NCBI GenBank assembly: GCA_009731375.1
Contig: BJOX01000229.1
Coordinates: 447,107 to 478,974, forward strand
Length of the DNA: 31,868 nt
Direction of reading: 5' to 3'
Source: Paulinella micropora
Lineage: Eukaryota; Cercozoa; Imbricatea; Euglyphida
This document shows positions 1 through 7,155 of the stretch, piece by piece. The notes under the pieces were generated by a model, which was not told where the DNA came from, ran no database searches, and saw only the letters and a list, made by a program, of their open reading frames with translations. Made by a program: the position numbers and the translations under genes. Every line of letters begins with the position of its first letter. The stretch's first letter is position 1.

Positions 1-179
1 ATATGGACTATGTGCTTAATATGTCTTAATTCTTTCTAAATGTGCTTAGTTGGTTGATTTTTGGAAAACCTTCGTCGGTTTTTACAAGGGTTGGACATTT
101 TTTCTATATGTCCAGTGTTGGTTTTACACATTTTAACGGCTTGTTTTATACTTTGCGGGATAGACAGCCGTATATACAT
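1..179. other. Unique host flank, no gene seen
   Basis: AT-rich, non-repetitive sequence before the first microsatellite. I see no convincing coding region, RNA gene or repeat. It is presumed host DNA, intronic or intergenic. Confidence 0.4.
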
Positions 180-186
180 AAATGAC

Positions 187-230
<44 letters not shown>

Positions 231-234
231 GATA

Positions 235-267
<33 letters not shown>

Positions 268-345
268 ATACATATACATATACATATGCATATACATAAA
301 CACATATACATAAACACATATATAGACATTCATAGCCGATACGTA
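180..345. repeat. (CATATA)n hexanucleotide microsatellite
   Basis: Long run of CATATA units with a few single-base changes. Both strands read through as low-complexity Tyr/Ile/His or Val/Tyr peptides, which are not genes. Confidence 0.9.
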
Positions 346-385
346 CTTGGAGCATGAGGCTGCACTGTCGGTCAACGTCTCGGGT

Positions 386-905
386 ATGTATGTATGTATG
401 TATGTATGTATGTATGCATGCATGCATATGTAGCCGGTGTGCGCCACACCACCTTGAAGGCGGTGTATGTATGTATGTATGTATGTATGTATGTATGCAT
501 GCATGCATGCATGCATGGCATTGCATTGCATTGCATGGCATGGCATGGCATGGCATGGCATGGCATGGCATTGCTGTGCATGGCATTGCGGTGCATGGCA
601 TTGCGGTTTATGTATGCTATGTATGTATGTATGTATGTATGTATGTATATGTATGTATGTATGTAACCGCATTGCATTGCGGTGCATTGCATTGCGGTGT
701 ATGCATGCGGTATATGCATGCGGTGTATGCATGCGGTGTATGTATGCTATGTATGTATGTATGTATGTATGTATGTATGTATTTATGCATGCATGCATGT
801 ATGCATGCATGTATGTATGTATATATGTATGCATGTATGCATGTATGTATGTATGTATGTATGTACGTACGTATGTATGTATGTATGTATGTATGTACTT
901 TGTAG
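386..905. repeat. Compound microsatellite: (GTAT)n, (GCAT)n and GGCAT/TTGCA pentamers
   Basis: Tetranucleotide GTAT and GCAT runs surround a block of GGCAT and TTGCA pentamers at about 515-610 and 668-745. A 29-bp non-repetitive island at 434-462 matches the first half of the exon-like island at 906-955, so a longer unit was duplicated here. Open frames in this block are translations of the repeat. Confidence 0.9.
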
Positions 906-955
906 CCGGTGTGCGCCACACTACTTTGGAGGCGGTGGAAATGGCCAAGGAGCAG
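906..955 (+). other. Candidate host exon (AGVRHTTLEAVEMAKEQ)
   Basis: A 50-nt GC-richer island is preceded by TAG and followed by GTGATT, the usual AG/GT splice borders. One frame reads as ordinary protein with no repeat character. A diverged, shorter copy lies at 434-462 (…GVRHTTLKA). I do not recognise the protein. Such islands on the + strand recur at 1274, 1441, 2302, 2563 and 31616, all embedded in microsatellite, which suggests one host gene with small exons. This is an inference from borders and composition only. Confidence 0.35.
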
Positions 956-1008
956 GTGATTCATTCATTCATTTATTTATTTATTTAATTTATTATTTAT
1001 TTATTAAT

Positions 1009-1043
<35 letters not shown>

Positions 1044-1058
1044 CATTTACTTATTTAC

Positions 1059-1093
<35 letters not shown>

Positions 1094-1270
1094 CTTACTT
1101 ACTTAGTTACGTAGTTACTGATTTATTTATCTATTTATCTACTTATATATATTTATCTATTTATGTACTTATTTACTCATTTACTTCTTGACTTGTTTAC
1201 TTGTTACTTATTTACTTATTTACTTATCTACTTACTTTCTTATTTACTTAATTATTGTGTATTTATCTGT
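956..1270. repeat. (TTTA)n / (TTAC)n microsatellite
   Basis: Degenerate ATTT and TTAC tetranucleotide tract, starting as ATTC and drifting to CTTA near its end. Confidence 0.9.
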
Positions 1271-1273
1271 TAG

Positions 1274-1321
1274 GCCGGCTGGCATCCGGGCATGGCCATT
1301 CTCTTCAACGAGGTGGAGGAG
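1274..1321 (+). other. Candidate host exon (AGWHPGMAILFNEVEE)
   Basis: A 48-nt island sits between TTAG and GTATCT and reads as 16 ordinary codons. It is bounded by microsatellites on both sides. The protein is not recognised. The call rests on splice-like borders, intact frame and composition. Confidence 0.35.
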
Positions 1322-1331
1322 GTATCTATCC

Positions 1332-1379
<48 letters not shown>

Positions 1380-1381
1380 GT
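1322..1381. repeat. (TATC)n microsatellite
   Basis: Near-perfect TATC tetranucleotide run directly after a putative splice donor. Confidence 0.95.
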
Positions 1382-1440
1382 CTAGCTATCTATGTCATGT
1401 ATCTCATGTATGTGTATGTGTATGTGTATATGCATGTCAG

Positions 1441-1612
1441 GAGCTTGTTCGGCTGGTGGAGACTGACAGCTACCTTATGTAGTGTATGTCATGTGTGATG
1501 TACGCAATGGCCGCTGTCACATACATTAAAGCGGCGATTGCGTACATTACACATTACATACATTTCATAGGCAGCTGTCAGTCTCCATGAGCCGAACAAT
1601 CTCTTGGAGACC
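1441..1612. repeat. Imperfect ~170-bp inverted repeat containing an exon-like segment
   Basis: The 28-bp segment at 1447-1474 (GTTCGGCTGGTGGAGACTGA…) recurs in reverse complement at 1570-1597. Nested inside is a second inverted pair, 1499-1515 and 1529-1545 (TGTACGCAAT…). The left arm follows a CAG and reads ELVRLVETDSYLM, so it may also be an exon at 1441-1478. The structure could be a small hairpin element or a local inverted duplication. Confidence 0.6.
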
Positions 1613-1675
1613 GACAGCTACTAATTTATTTCTTGTATCTCATTTCTGTGTATGTGCGTGTTGTGAGGAACTTGT

Positions 1676-1726
<51 letters not shown>

Positions 1727-1766
1727 TTGTATATGTATTTGTATGTGTATGTGTATATGTATATGA

Positions 1767-1804
<38 letters not shown>

Positions 1805-1805
1805 G

Positions 1806-1838
<33 letters not shown>

Positions 1839-1857
1839 GTATGTGTATGTGTATGTG

Positions 1858-1892
<35 letters not shown>

Positions 1893-1905
1893 GTATGTGT
1901 ATGTG

Positions 1906-1943
<38 letters not shown>

Positions 1944-1978
1944 ATATTATGTATTTGTATTTGTATATGTATATGTAC

Positions 1979-2010
<32 letters not shown>

Positions 2011-2027
2011 ATTTGTATGTGTATGTG

Positions 2028-2068
<41 letters not shown>

Positions 2069-2096
2069 GTATGTGTATGTGTATGTGTATGTATAG
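1676..2096. repeat. (GTATAT)n / (GTATGT)n microsatellite
   Basis: More than 400 bp of hexanucleotide repeat broken by short GTATTT and GTGTAT variants. Apparent open frames on both strands are repeat translations. Confidence 0.95.
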
Positions 2097-2133
2097 GCAT
2101 GACCGCAGTGGCCAGATCGGTGCTGCTCGTCTT
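2097..2133 (+). other. Possible host exon fragment
   Basis: GC-rich non-repetitive island after TATAG and before GTAGTA. One frame reads [12 protein letters not shown]. It is too short to identify. Confidence 0.25.
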
Positions 2134-2141
2134 GTAGTACT

Positions 2142-2149
2142 GAATCTAT

Positions 2150-2180
<31 letters not shown>

Positions 2181-2286
2181 TACATACATACATACATACA
2201 TACATACATACATTCATGCATGACATACATACATACATACATTACATACATACATACATTACATACATACATACATACATACACAC
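2142..2286. repeat. (CATA)n with a (CA)n core
   Basis: Tetranucleotide CATA run with a short CACACA block near 2166-2180. Confidence 0.9.
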
Positions 2287-2301
2287 CTCCTTCCAACACA
2301 G

Positions 2302-2359
2302 TGGGTTTTCTTCGTTGAACTTGCTGATGCAGAACATCAGAAACCAGCCATAACCCTTA
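2302..2359 (+). other. Possible host exon (WVFFVELADAEHQKPAITL)
   Basis: Unique sequence after a pyrimidine-rich stretch ending in ACAG reads as ordinary protein until the next microsatellite. No clear donor is visible at its end. The protein is unrecognised. Confidence 0.3.
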
Positions 2360-2375
2360 TATATATATATATATG

Positions 2376-2504
2376 TATGGTATGTATGGTATGCATGGTA
2401 TGTATGGTATGCATGGTATGCATGGTATGTATGGTATGTATGGTATGTATGGTATGTATGTATGTATGTATGTATGAATGTATGTATGTATATATGTATA
2501 TAAT

Positions 2505-2535
<31 letters not shown>

Positions 2536-2545
2536 ATATGTTGTA
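2376..2545. repeat. GTATG/GCATG microsatellite (outer part of left arm)
   Basis: Repeated GTATGGTATGTATG and GTATGCATGG units followed by GTAT and TATA runs. A mirrored version lies at 31328-31530. Confidence 0.9.
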
Positions 2546-2562
2546 TGTATGTCTGTATGTAG

Positions 2563-2634
2563 TACTACAACGACTTGGGCCACCAGACCGGCCAGACTGT
2601 AATGCCCCTGGCACAGCTACTAGCCAGTAAGAAG
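2563..2634 (+). other. Candidate host exon inside the inverted repeat, left copy
   Basis: Seventy-two nucleotides (24 codons, starting [15 protein letters not shown]) lie between GTATGTAG and GTATAT, which are good acceptor and donor borders. The island is GC-rich compared with everything around it. The same segment is present inverted at 31256-31327. The protein family is not recognised. Confidence 0.45.
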
Positions 2635-2643
2635 GTATATATT

Positions 2644-2685
<42 letters not shown>

Positions 2686-2693
2686 CATATATA

Positions 2694-2726
<33 letters not shown>

Positions 2727-2836
2727 ATATATATGTATATATGTATGTATGTATATAATATATATATACATATATATATGTATATATACATACATATATA
2801 TATGTATGTATGTATATATACATACATATATATATT

Positions 2837-2885
<49 letters not shown>

Positions 2886-3007
2886 CATACATACATATGT
2901 ATTTTATATATAAATATATATATATATATTACATACATACATATGTATACATACATATATATATATATAATGTGTACATATATATATATATGTATATATA
3001 TATATAC

Positions 3008-3062
<55 letters not shown>

Positions 3063-3076
3063 CATACATATATATA
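2635..3076. repeat. (TA)n / (TATG)n microsatellite next to the left palindrome
   Basis: Alternating TA, GTAT and CATA blocks run up to the outer edge of the terminal palindrome. A mirrored, slightly different version lies at 30833-31255. Confidence 0.9.
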
Positions 3077-3484
3077 TCATTTATCTACAATAGACAAGTC
3101 CATTCATATATCATAATACAAGCACTAAAAAACATAAAAACACACACAGGAAGACAGAAAACACAAACCTTTGTTTTACAAAAACACACATTTCTTTAAC
3201 AACTAATTCAACAAACAAAGCACACTAAGAGAGATTTAGACGAAATAACAACAAAATCATATTTTTATTTCATAAAAATATATATTAAACTTCGTTTAAA
3301 TATGATTTTGTTGTTATTTCGTCTAAATCTCTCTTAGTGTGCTTTGTTTGTTGAATTAGTTGTTAAAGAAATGTGTGTTTTTGTAAAACAAAGGTTTGTT
3401 TTCTGTCTTCCTGTGTGTGTTTTTATGTTTTTTTAGTGCTTGTATTATGATATATGAATGGACTTGTCTATTGCAGATAAATGA
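3077..3484. repeat. Left terminal palindrome with two internal mini-hairpins
   Basis: Arms of roughly 180 bp (3077-3258 and 3301-3484) are reverse complements with a few small indels. The centre holds two further hairpins. The first has 10-bp arms ATATTTTTAT (3259-3268) and ATAAAAATAT (3272-3281). The second has 6-bp arms TTAAAC (3285-3290) and GTTTAA (3294-3299). Both loops are TTC. The predicted fold is a long stem with two small cross-arms, as in adeno-associated virus terminal repeats. It is the best candidate for the viral terminus and for the target of the resolvase-like protein at 5550. Confidence 0.85.
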
Positions 3485-3689
3485 TCACAAACATAAAAAA
3501 TGTATTTATTATTAAATTGACCTTTTTCGTCTTACTCTTCCAACTTCAACTCAACCACCTACCACACAAACAAGTATGGTATGAGTAAATCTCTTTGAAA
3601 TGAAGAGGGCTTTTGCCCAATTTTTTTAAATTGAATACACACTAGTTTATACTCCTATGTGCAAAAGGAGTAAGTGGTTATAACCACTT

Positions 3690-4175
3690 TTATTCAATTC
3701 TTTGTCTTTTATATTTCTCATATTCTTCAATTACATTGTATGTTGTTTTTCCTCCTTCAATCATTTTTCTTGCTCTAATCTCATCATCAACTCCCATTGG
3801 TTGATTTTCGGCACTCAGCCAATTCTCAAATAATCGTAATTGTTTTTTCTTGTTCAATTCTTTCCTCTTTTCTTCTCGCTTTACCAAATCTATTTTTTCC
3901 TTTCTTTCTCGTTCTCCTTTTCGCATTTCAAGCATTTCGTTAATAGCATTTCCTTTATTTTCGCACTCTGTTTTTTGCTTTTCCAATTCAATTCTTTCTT
4001 TCTCATTCTCGTCAAGTTTGCTTTGTATTATTTCATTTCTTGTTTCGTTTTTCAATTTTTGTTTTATTATCTGAGAGTAATGTGTATCTTTTAATTTTTC
4101 TAACCACTTATTGTGGTATTCTCTCTCAGTATATTCTCCTTCGCTACTATCATCATCACTCATTCTTGTTCGCAC
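3690..4175 (-). CDS. Charged coiled-coil protein in the inverted repeat, left copy
   Basis: About 161 residues, very rich in Lys and Glu. The N-terminus is acidic (MSDDDSSEGEYTE), the middle (about 30-120) is a heptad-like charged helix with runs such as EKERIELEKQKTECE, and the C-terminus (from NQPMGVDDEIRARKM) is less biased. The start could be the first Met or the MSDDD Met four codons later. The gene is divergent from the acidic-repeat gene at 4453, with a shared upstream region at 4176-4450. An identical copy is at 29733-30218. No family is recognised; a DNA-end-binding or structural role would be a guess. That both arms keep the frame intact suggests it is or was a real gene. Confidence 0.65.
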   Translation of the reverse strand: MRTRMSDDDSSEGEYTEREYHNKWLEKLKDTHYSQIIKQKLKNETRNEIIQSKLDENEKERIELEKQKTECENKGNAINEMLEMRKGERERKEKIDLVKREEKRKELNKKKQLRLFENWLSAENQPMGVDDEIRARKMIEGGKTTYNVIEEYEKYKRQRIE

Positions 4176-4452
4176 TTCGTCTGATTAAGACTATTCTGAA
4201 AAATGAAAAGTTGGCCACTTTCCAGTTTGTCATAATCTGACAAGAGGGTAAATTGACCTGAGCCTATAGGTGGCTGGTGTAAATTTTTTTTCCACTTTTC
4301 CTTTTTATCTGCATTTCAAATTGTCAGCAGAATTCCAGAAATTCTATCACGTGTTTTTGTCTGTTTCTTTTTTTCATTCTGCGACTTTTTCAGAATTCCC
4401 AAAGTGGAAAAGTCAAAAAGACCAAACCCTTGTCGTGTGTGTTGCAGGTGCC

Positions 4453-4950
4453 ATGGCCGACGAAGAGGAGCAGGATGAGGAGGAGCAGGATGAGGAGGAG
4501 CAGGATGAGGAGGAGAAGGCTCCCGCCGTCGCCGACCCAGCAGTGGAGCCGTTGGTTCAGCAAATGACAGCGCTCGCCATTGCCCCTTTCGTGCCGCACA
4601 ATCCGCAGAGGATGATTCCAAAGTTCGGTCGTGGACGTACTCTTTCAATTCTCTACAAAAGGGATAAACCTCTAAATCCATTAATAGAATTTGATGCAAT
4701 GAGGGCGAGGGGGTATGTCGCTGATGGTTATTTAGAAAAGAAAGCAATTTTTGGCAGAGCAGTGTCGCGGTCTGGAAATGTAGAAGGGCTTCAGGGCTTT
4801 GGTCTTTTCGTTTTGTTCGTTAGTCCGCTTCAGGAAGATGAGAGGATTTTTGTATTTGCGCACAGAGGTTCGCTCAATAAGTTCATTCGTGGCGCAGGAA
4901 CGGATACTTTTTTGAACATATACACGACCATGGCCAACTTCGCTCCATAA
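4453..4950 (+). CDS. Acidic-repeat protein in the inverted repeat, left copy
   Basis: About 165 residues from the Met of MADEEEQDEEEQ. Residues 2-21 are tandem EEQDE units encoded by a 15-bp DNA repeat. A basic, ordinary-looking domain follows (FGRGRTLSILYKRDK…, then GLFVLFVSPLQEDERIFVF and IRGAGTDTFLNIY). The frame stays open upstream to 4270, but that part is AT-rich and low in content. I prefer the internal start because the ATG sits in a CCATGG context. A TGTGTTGCAG just before it resembles a splice acceptor, so a 5' leader intron is possible. Base composition is GC-richer than other viral genes in the first 170 bp. Identical copy at 28958-29455. Function unknown. Confidence 0.6.
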   Translation: MADEEEQDEEEQDEEEQDEEEKAPAVADPAVEPLVQQMTALAIAPFVPHNPQRMIPKFGRGRTLSILYKRDKPLNPLIEFDAMRARGYVADGYLEKKAIFGRAVSRSGNVEGLQGFGLFVLFVSPLQEDERIFVFAHRGSLNKFIRGAGTDTFLNIYTTMANFAP

Positions 4951-4977
4951 TCCAACTTCGATTAAACTAAGATACTA

Positions 4978-5051
4978 ATTGGTCATAGACCTTCCTTGGT
5001 ATTGAAATGTAATAAGCAATTGTTAAAAACCAAAGAAGGTGTATGATCAAT
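4978..5051. terminator. 23-bp hairpin after the acidic-repeat gene
   Basis: Imperfect inverted repeat, ATTGGTCATAGACCTTC… (4978-5000) against its mirrored form at 5029-5051, with a ~28-bp loop. It lies about 30 bp after the stop codon at 4950, so a 3'-end signal is one reading. A protein-binding site in the inverted repeat is another. Mirrored copy at 28857-28930. Confidence 0.45.
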
Positions 5052-5100
5052 TCCATATGTGAGTATGTGCGAGATATATTTATTAAATTCATTTTATAAT

Positions 5101-5480
5101 CCACTGTCCGACCTGTCCAAGGTTGCCTTAATGATTTTAAACGTCGGCCACAACGTCGGACACTTTTTAATGTTAATTTTAAACGATTTTATTAATAATT
5201 CTCTTTATATATTATCTATTTTTAAACATGTCCAACCTGTCCGACCTGTCCGACCTTTAAAAAAAAATAGGTCCCCCCCCCTTTTTTTTATACCCCCTCG
5301 GAAAATTTTTGAAAAAAGGCCGCCAACGTCGGCCAACGTTGGACACCCCCTTTAATAAAACGAATTTTATTCAATCTCTCACTGCTATTTATGTTAGACG
5401 GCCAACGTTGACTTTTTCAATCATTAATACCTCGGACAATGTAGTCATTAAGACCTCGGCCAACGTCGGACACGGCAACC
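5101..5480. repeat. Subterminal array of TCGG/CCAACGTTGG motifs
   Basis: Irregularly spaced variants of GTCGGCCAACGTTGGACA, GTCCGACCTGTCC and ACGTCGGACAC appear at about 5106, 5141, 5227, 5320, 5398, 5428 and 5455. Many contain the palindrome CCAACGTTGG or half of it. They are GC-rich islands in AT-rich DNA with poly-C and poly-T runs at 5265-5290. I see no gene here; open frames are repeat translations (NVGH…). An iteron-like set of binding sites for a replication or recombination protein is plausible. The array ends 70 bp before the recombinase gene. Confidence 0.55.
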
Positions 5481-5549
5481 AAAGGAAAATTTACGACATT
5501 TGAGTATTTTAATTAAAAAAATTGTAGACTTGTCTAATATACACTGAGG

Positions 5550-6866
5550 ATGTGGAACGAAGACGATAGAAAATTTGTTAGACAATTAAGAGTTGCTACT
5601 ACAGAAAATAAAATTTATGATGTTGTGTCCAACTTCTACGATAGTGAGTTGAAACCAAGTATTGCCTTTCATAATGCTATTATATCGCTATTTAGCACAC
5701 CAACGAGTGATGAAGAGGCACTTGAAGCATTAAAAGTCATATATCCAAAATATGCTATCGTGTATCCTAATTTGAATAGTAGAAGGCAAAGACTTTCTGA
5801 GGTGAGAAAAAAAGCAATAGAACCTTATCAAAGTGAAAAGGTATATGAAATGAGCAAACTGGATAAGTACTTTAATCTGAATGAAGACGAGCGGATTGAT
5901 ATCGTTGAGGGGTATAAGAAAGATGTTAAAGCAAAAAATGAACAAAAAATACAGATTGATGTTCGTGATGTAATGGCTAAAATGAACGATATGATACTAA
6001 GTAATGACCCTTATCTTAAACTACTTGCTTTGATGATAGCATTTGGAGCAAGGCCCGTGGAAATATTTGATAAAAACACATATGAATTGATACCAGATAA
6101 ACCTTCTTGGCTGAGGGTAAATAATTTAGCAAAAAAGAGAGAAGGACAAGAAAAAAATTGGACTGAGAGACCTGTCGTCCTTTTTACTCCTGAATTCGTA
6201 ATTGAATAAGTAAATTCAATAAGGAACCACTTCAAGAAAAAGAAAGCGGTTATCATCAACAAAGAGGGTGTGCTTGATAAGCAAAAGAACAATGAACTAA
6301 ACAAAAGGATTATTAAAATCTTTCCTTGGCTTTCGGAATACACACAGAAAAGTAGTATGTTGCGGAAACTTTATGCGAGTTTGTCATATAGTAATTTTGC
6401 CAATCCGAAAATAGAGAATTTTAATACATGGGTTTCAAATGTTCTTGGACACGGCGATATGCTTACTAGTTTTAGTTATTCATGGGTTAATGTGGCCGAC
6501 CCCGAAGAAATTAAGGCAGAAGGAATTAAAACAGAATTAGAGGAGTTAAGAAGAAAGATAGATTTATGTTTGAATTTAAACAATATTAATGAAACGGAAA
6601 GCGAAAACGACACGGCAGAAAGCAAATACCAATCATTAGGAAAAAGGGCTAGTAAAGAAGATAAATATAAATTGCTTGAACAGATATGGAACAATAATCC
6701 AAATATTACAAATATCAAACTGAGACAATTAAGCAAGATTGGAGCCGTTATTGTTAATAACTTTATCAAAGAGAAAAAAGAAGCATCACAAGAAGAAACC
6801 GCGACAGAGGAAGTAAAAGCACCAGTAAGACGAAGTGCTAGAATTAAAAAGAAGGCTAATACTTAA
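5550..6866 (+). pseudogene. Telomere-resolvase-like tyrosine recombinase, split by an in-frame stop
   Basis: One frame runs from 5550 to 6866 (about 438 codons) interrupted only by TAA at 6207-6209. The first part carries the motif GARPVEIF (residues about 167-174), matching the first catalytic Arg of tyrosine recombinases. The second part has SSMLRKLYASLSY, then LGHGDMLTSFSY, where His and the candidate nucleophilic Tyr are nine residues apart. The length is close to that of the Borrelia resolvase ResT. The LRKLYASLSY…NTWVSNVLGH arrangement resembles protelomerases (TelN, TelK) more than ordinary integrases, but that is from memory of the family. The C-terminus is basic (RRSARIKKK). The protein would cut and rejoin DNA ends or integrate the genome. 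The gene faces the motif array and sits next to the inverted repeat. An ordinary integrase is the alternative. The stop makes this copy probably inactive unless it is read through. Confidence 0.6.
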
Positions 6867-7131
6867 CCACGATTAAAGGCGGTTCGTGGTATCTTGCTCT
6901 AATATTAGACTCGTGTCTGTAGCAATTAATGGAACAGATTGTGAAAAACTGGACACCATCTACATTATCAATATCAACTGCTATAATAGGAGGGTGCGAC
7001 TGGAATGTGCGAAACAAGCCACATATATTACAAAATTCGGTTTTATAATCCTGCTGGGACATCTCTGAATAAACAAATGTTCTTATATGTCCAACTATAT
7101 CACTTGGCAAATCGTGTATTATTATTGGCAT
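6856..7131 (-). CDS. Small Cys-rich, possibly zinc-binding protein
   Basis: Ninety-one residues starting MPIIIHDLPSDIVGHI, an F-box-like opening (LPxDIVxxI). Two Cys pairs follow (FCNICG near 33-37 and ICSINC near 66-71), suitable for one zinc site. It overlaps the 3' end of the recombinase by 11 bp on the opposite strand and is divergent from the fibre-like gene at 7156. I prefer this frame over the + strand upstream extension of the 7156 gene because of its start and its Cys pattern. No specific family is recognised. Confidence 0.55.
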   Translation of the reverse strand: MPIIIHDLPSDIVGHIRTFVYSEMSQQDYKTEFCNICGLFRTFQSHPPIIAVDIDNVDGVQFFTICSINCYRHESNIRARYHEPPLIVVKY

Positions 7132-7155
7132 ATTTTATATAATATAAAATATAAA
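7132..7155. promoter_or_regulatory. Divergent AT-only promoter region
   Basis: The 24 bp between two divergent start codons is TTTTATATAATATAAAATAT-like sequence with TATA elements readable both ways. The same kind of element precedes other genes in the element. Confidence 0.45.

Larger units (their letters stand above)
2375..5513. repeat. Left large inverted repeat (~3.1 kb)
   Basis: This arm matches the reverse complement of about 28389-31510. Both encoded proteins (at 3690-4175 and 4453-4950) have identical copies in the other arm. The inner edge falls within AGTATTTTAATT, after which the two sides diverge. The outer part runs through microsatellite and an exon-like island, beyond the terminal palindrome that I take as the viral end. 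Differences between arms are small indels in homopolymers and microsatellites. Terminal inverted repeats are usual in Polintons and PLVs; reaching into host-like sequence is not. Confidence 0.85.

Noticed and set aside
133-3200. Many open frames rich in Tyr/Ile/His/Val/Cys in the left flank
   Set aside because: They are translations of microsatellites in all frames and have no protein character.
4316-4747. 143-aa minus-strand frame with PPHPAPPHPAPPHPAP (mirrored at 29161-29592)
   Set aside because: It is the antisense of the acidic repeat of the gene at 4453 and has no independent support.
5059-5503. Open frames with NVGHNVGH and poly-Pro in the motif array (also mirrored at 28399-28849)
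   Set aside because: They arise from the repeated TCGG/ACGTT motifs and homopolymers, and the frames differ between the two arms.
7087-7155. Upstream in-frame extension of the fibre gene to 7087
   Set aside because: It runs through the promoter and the 5' end of the opposite-strand Cys-rich gene; the 7156 start fits better.
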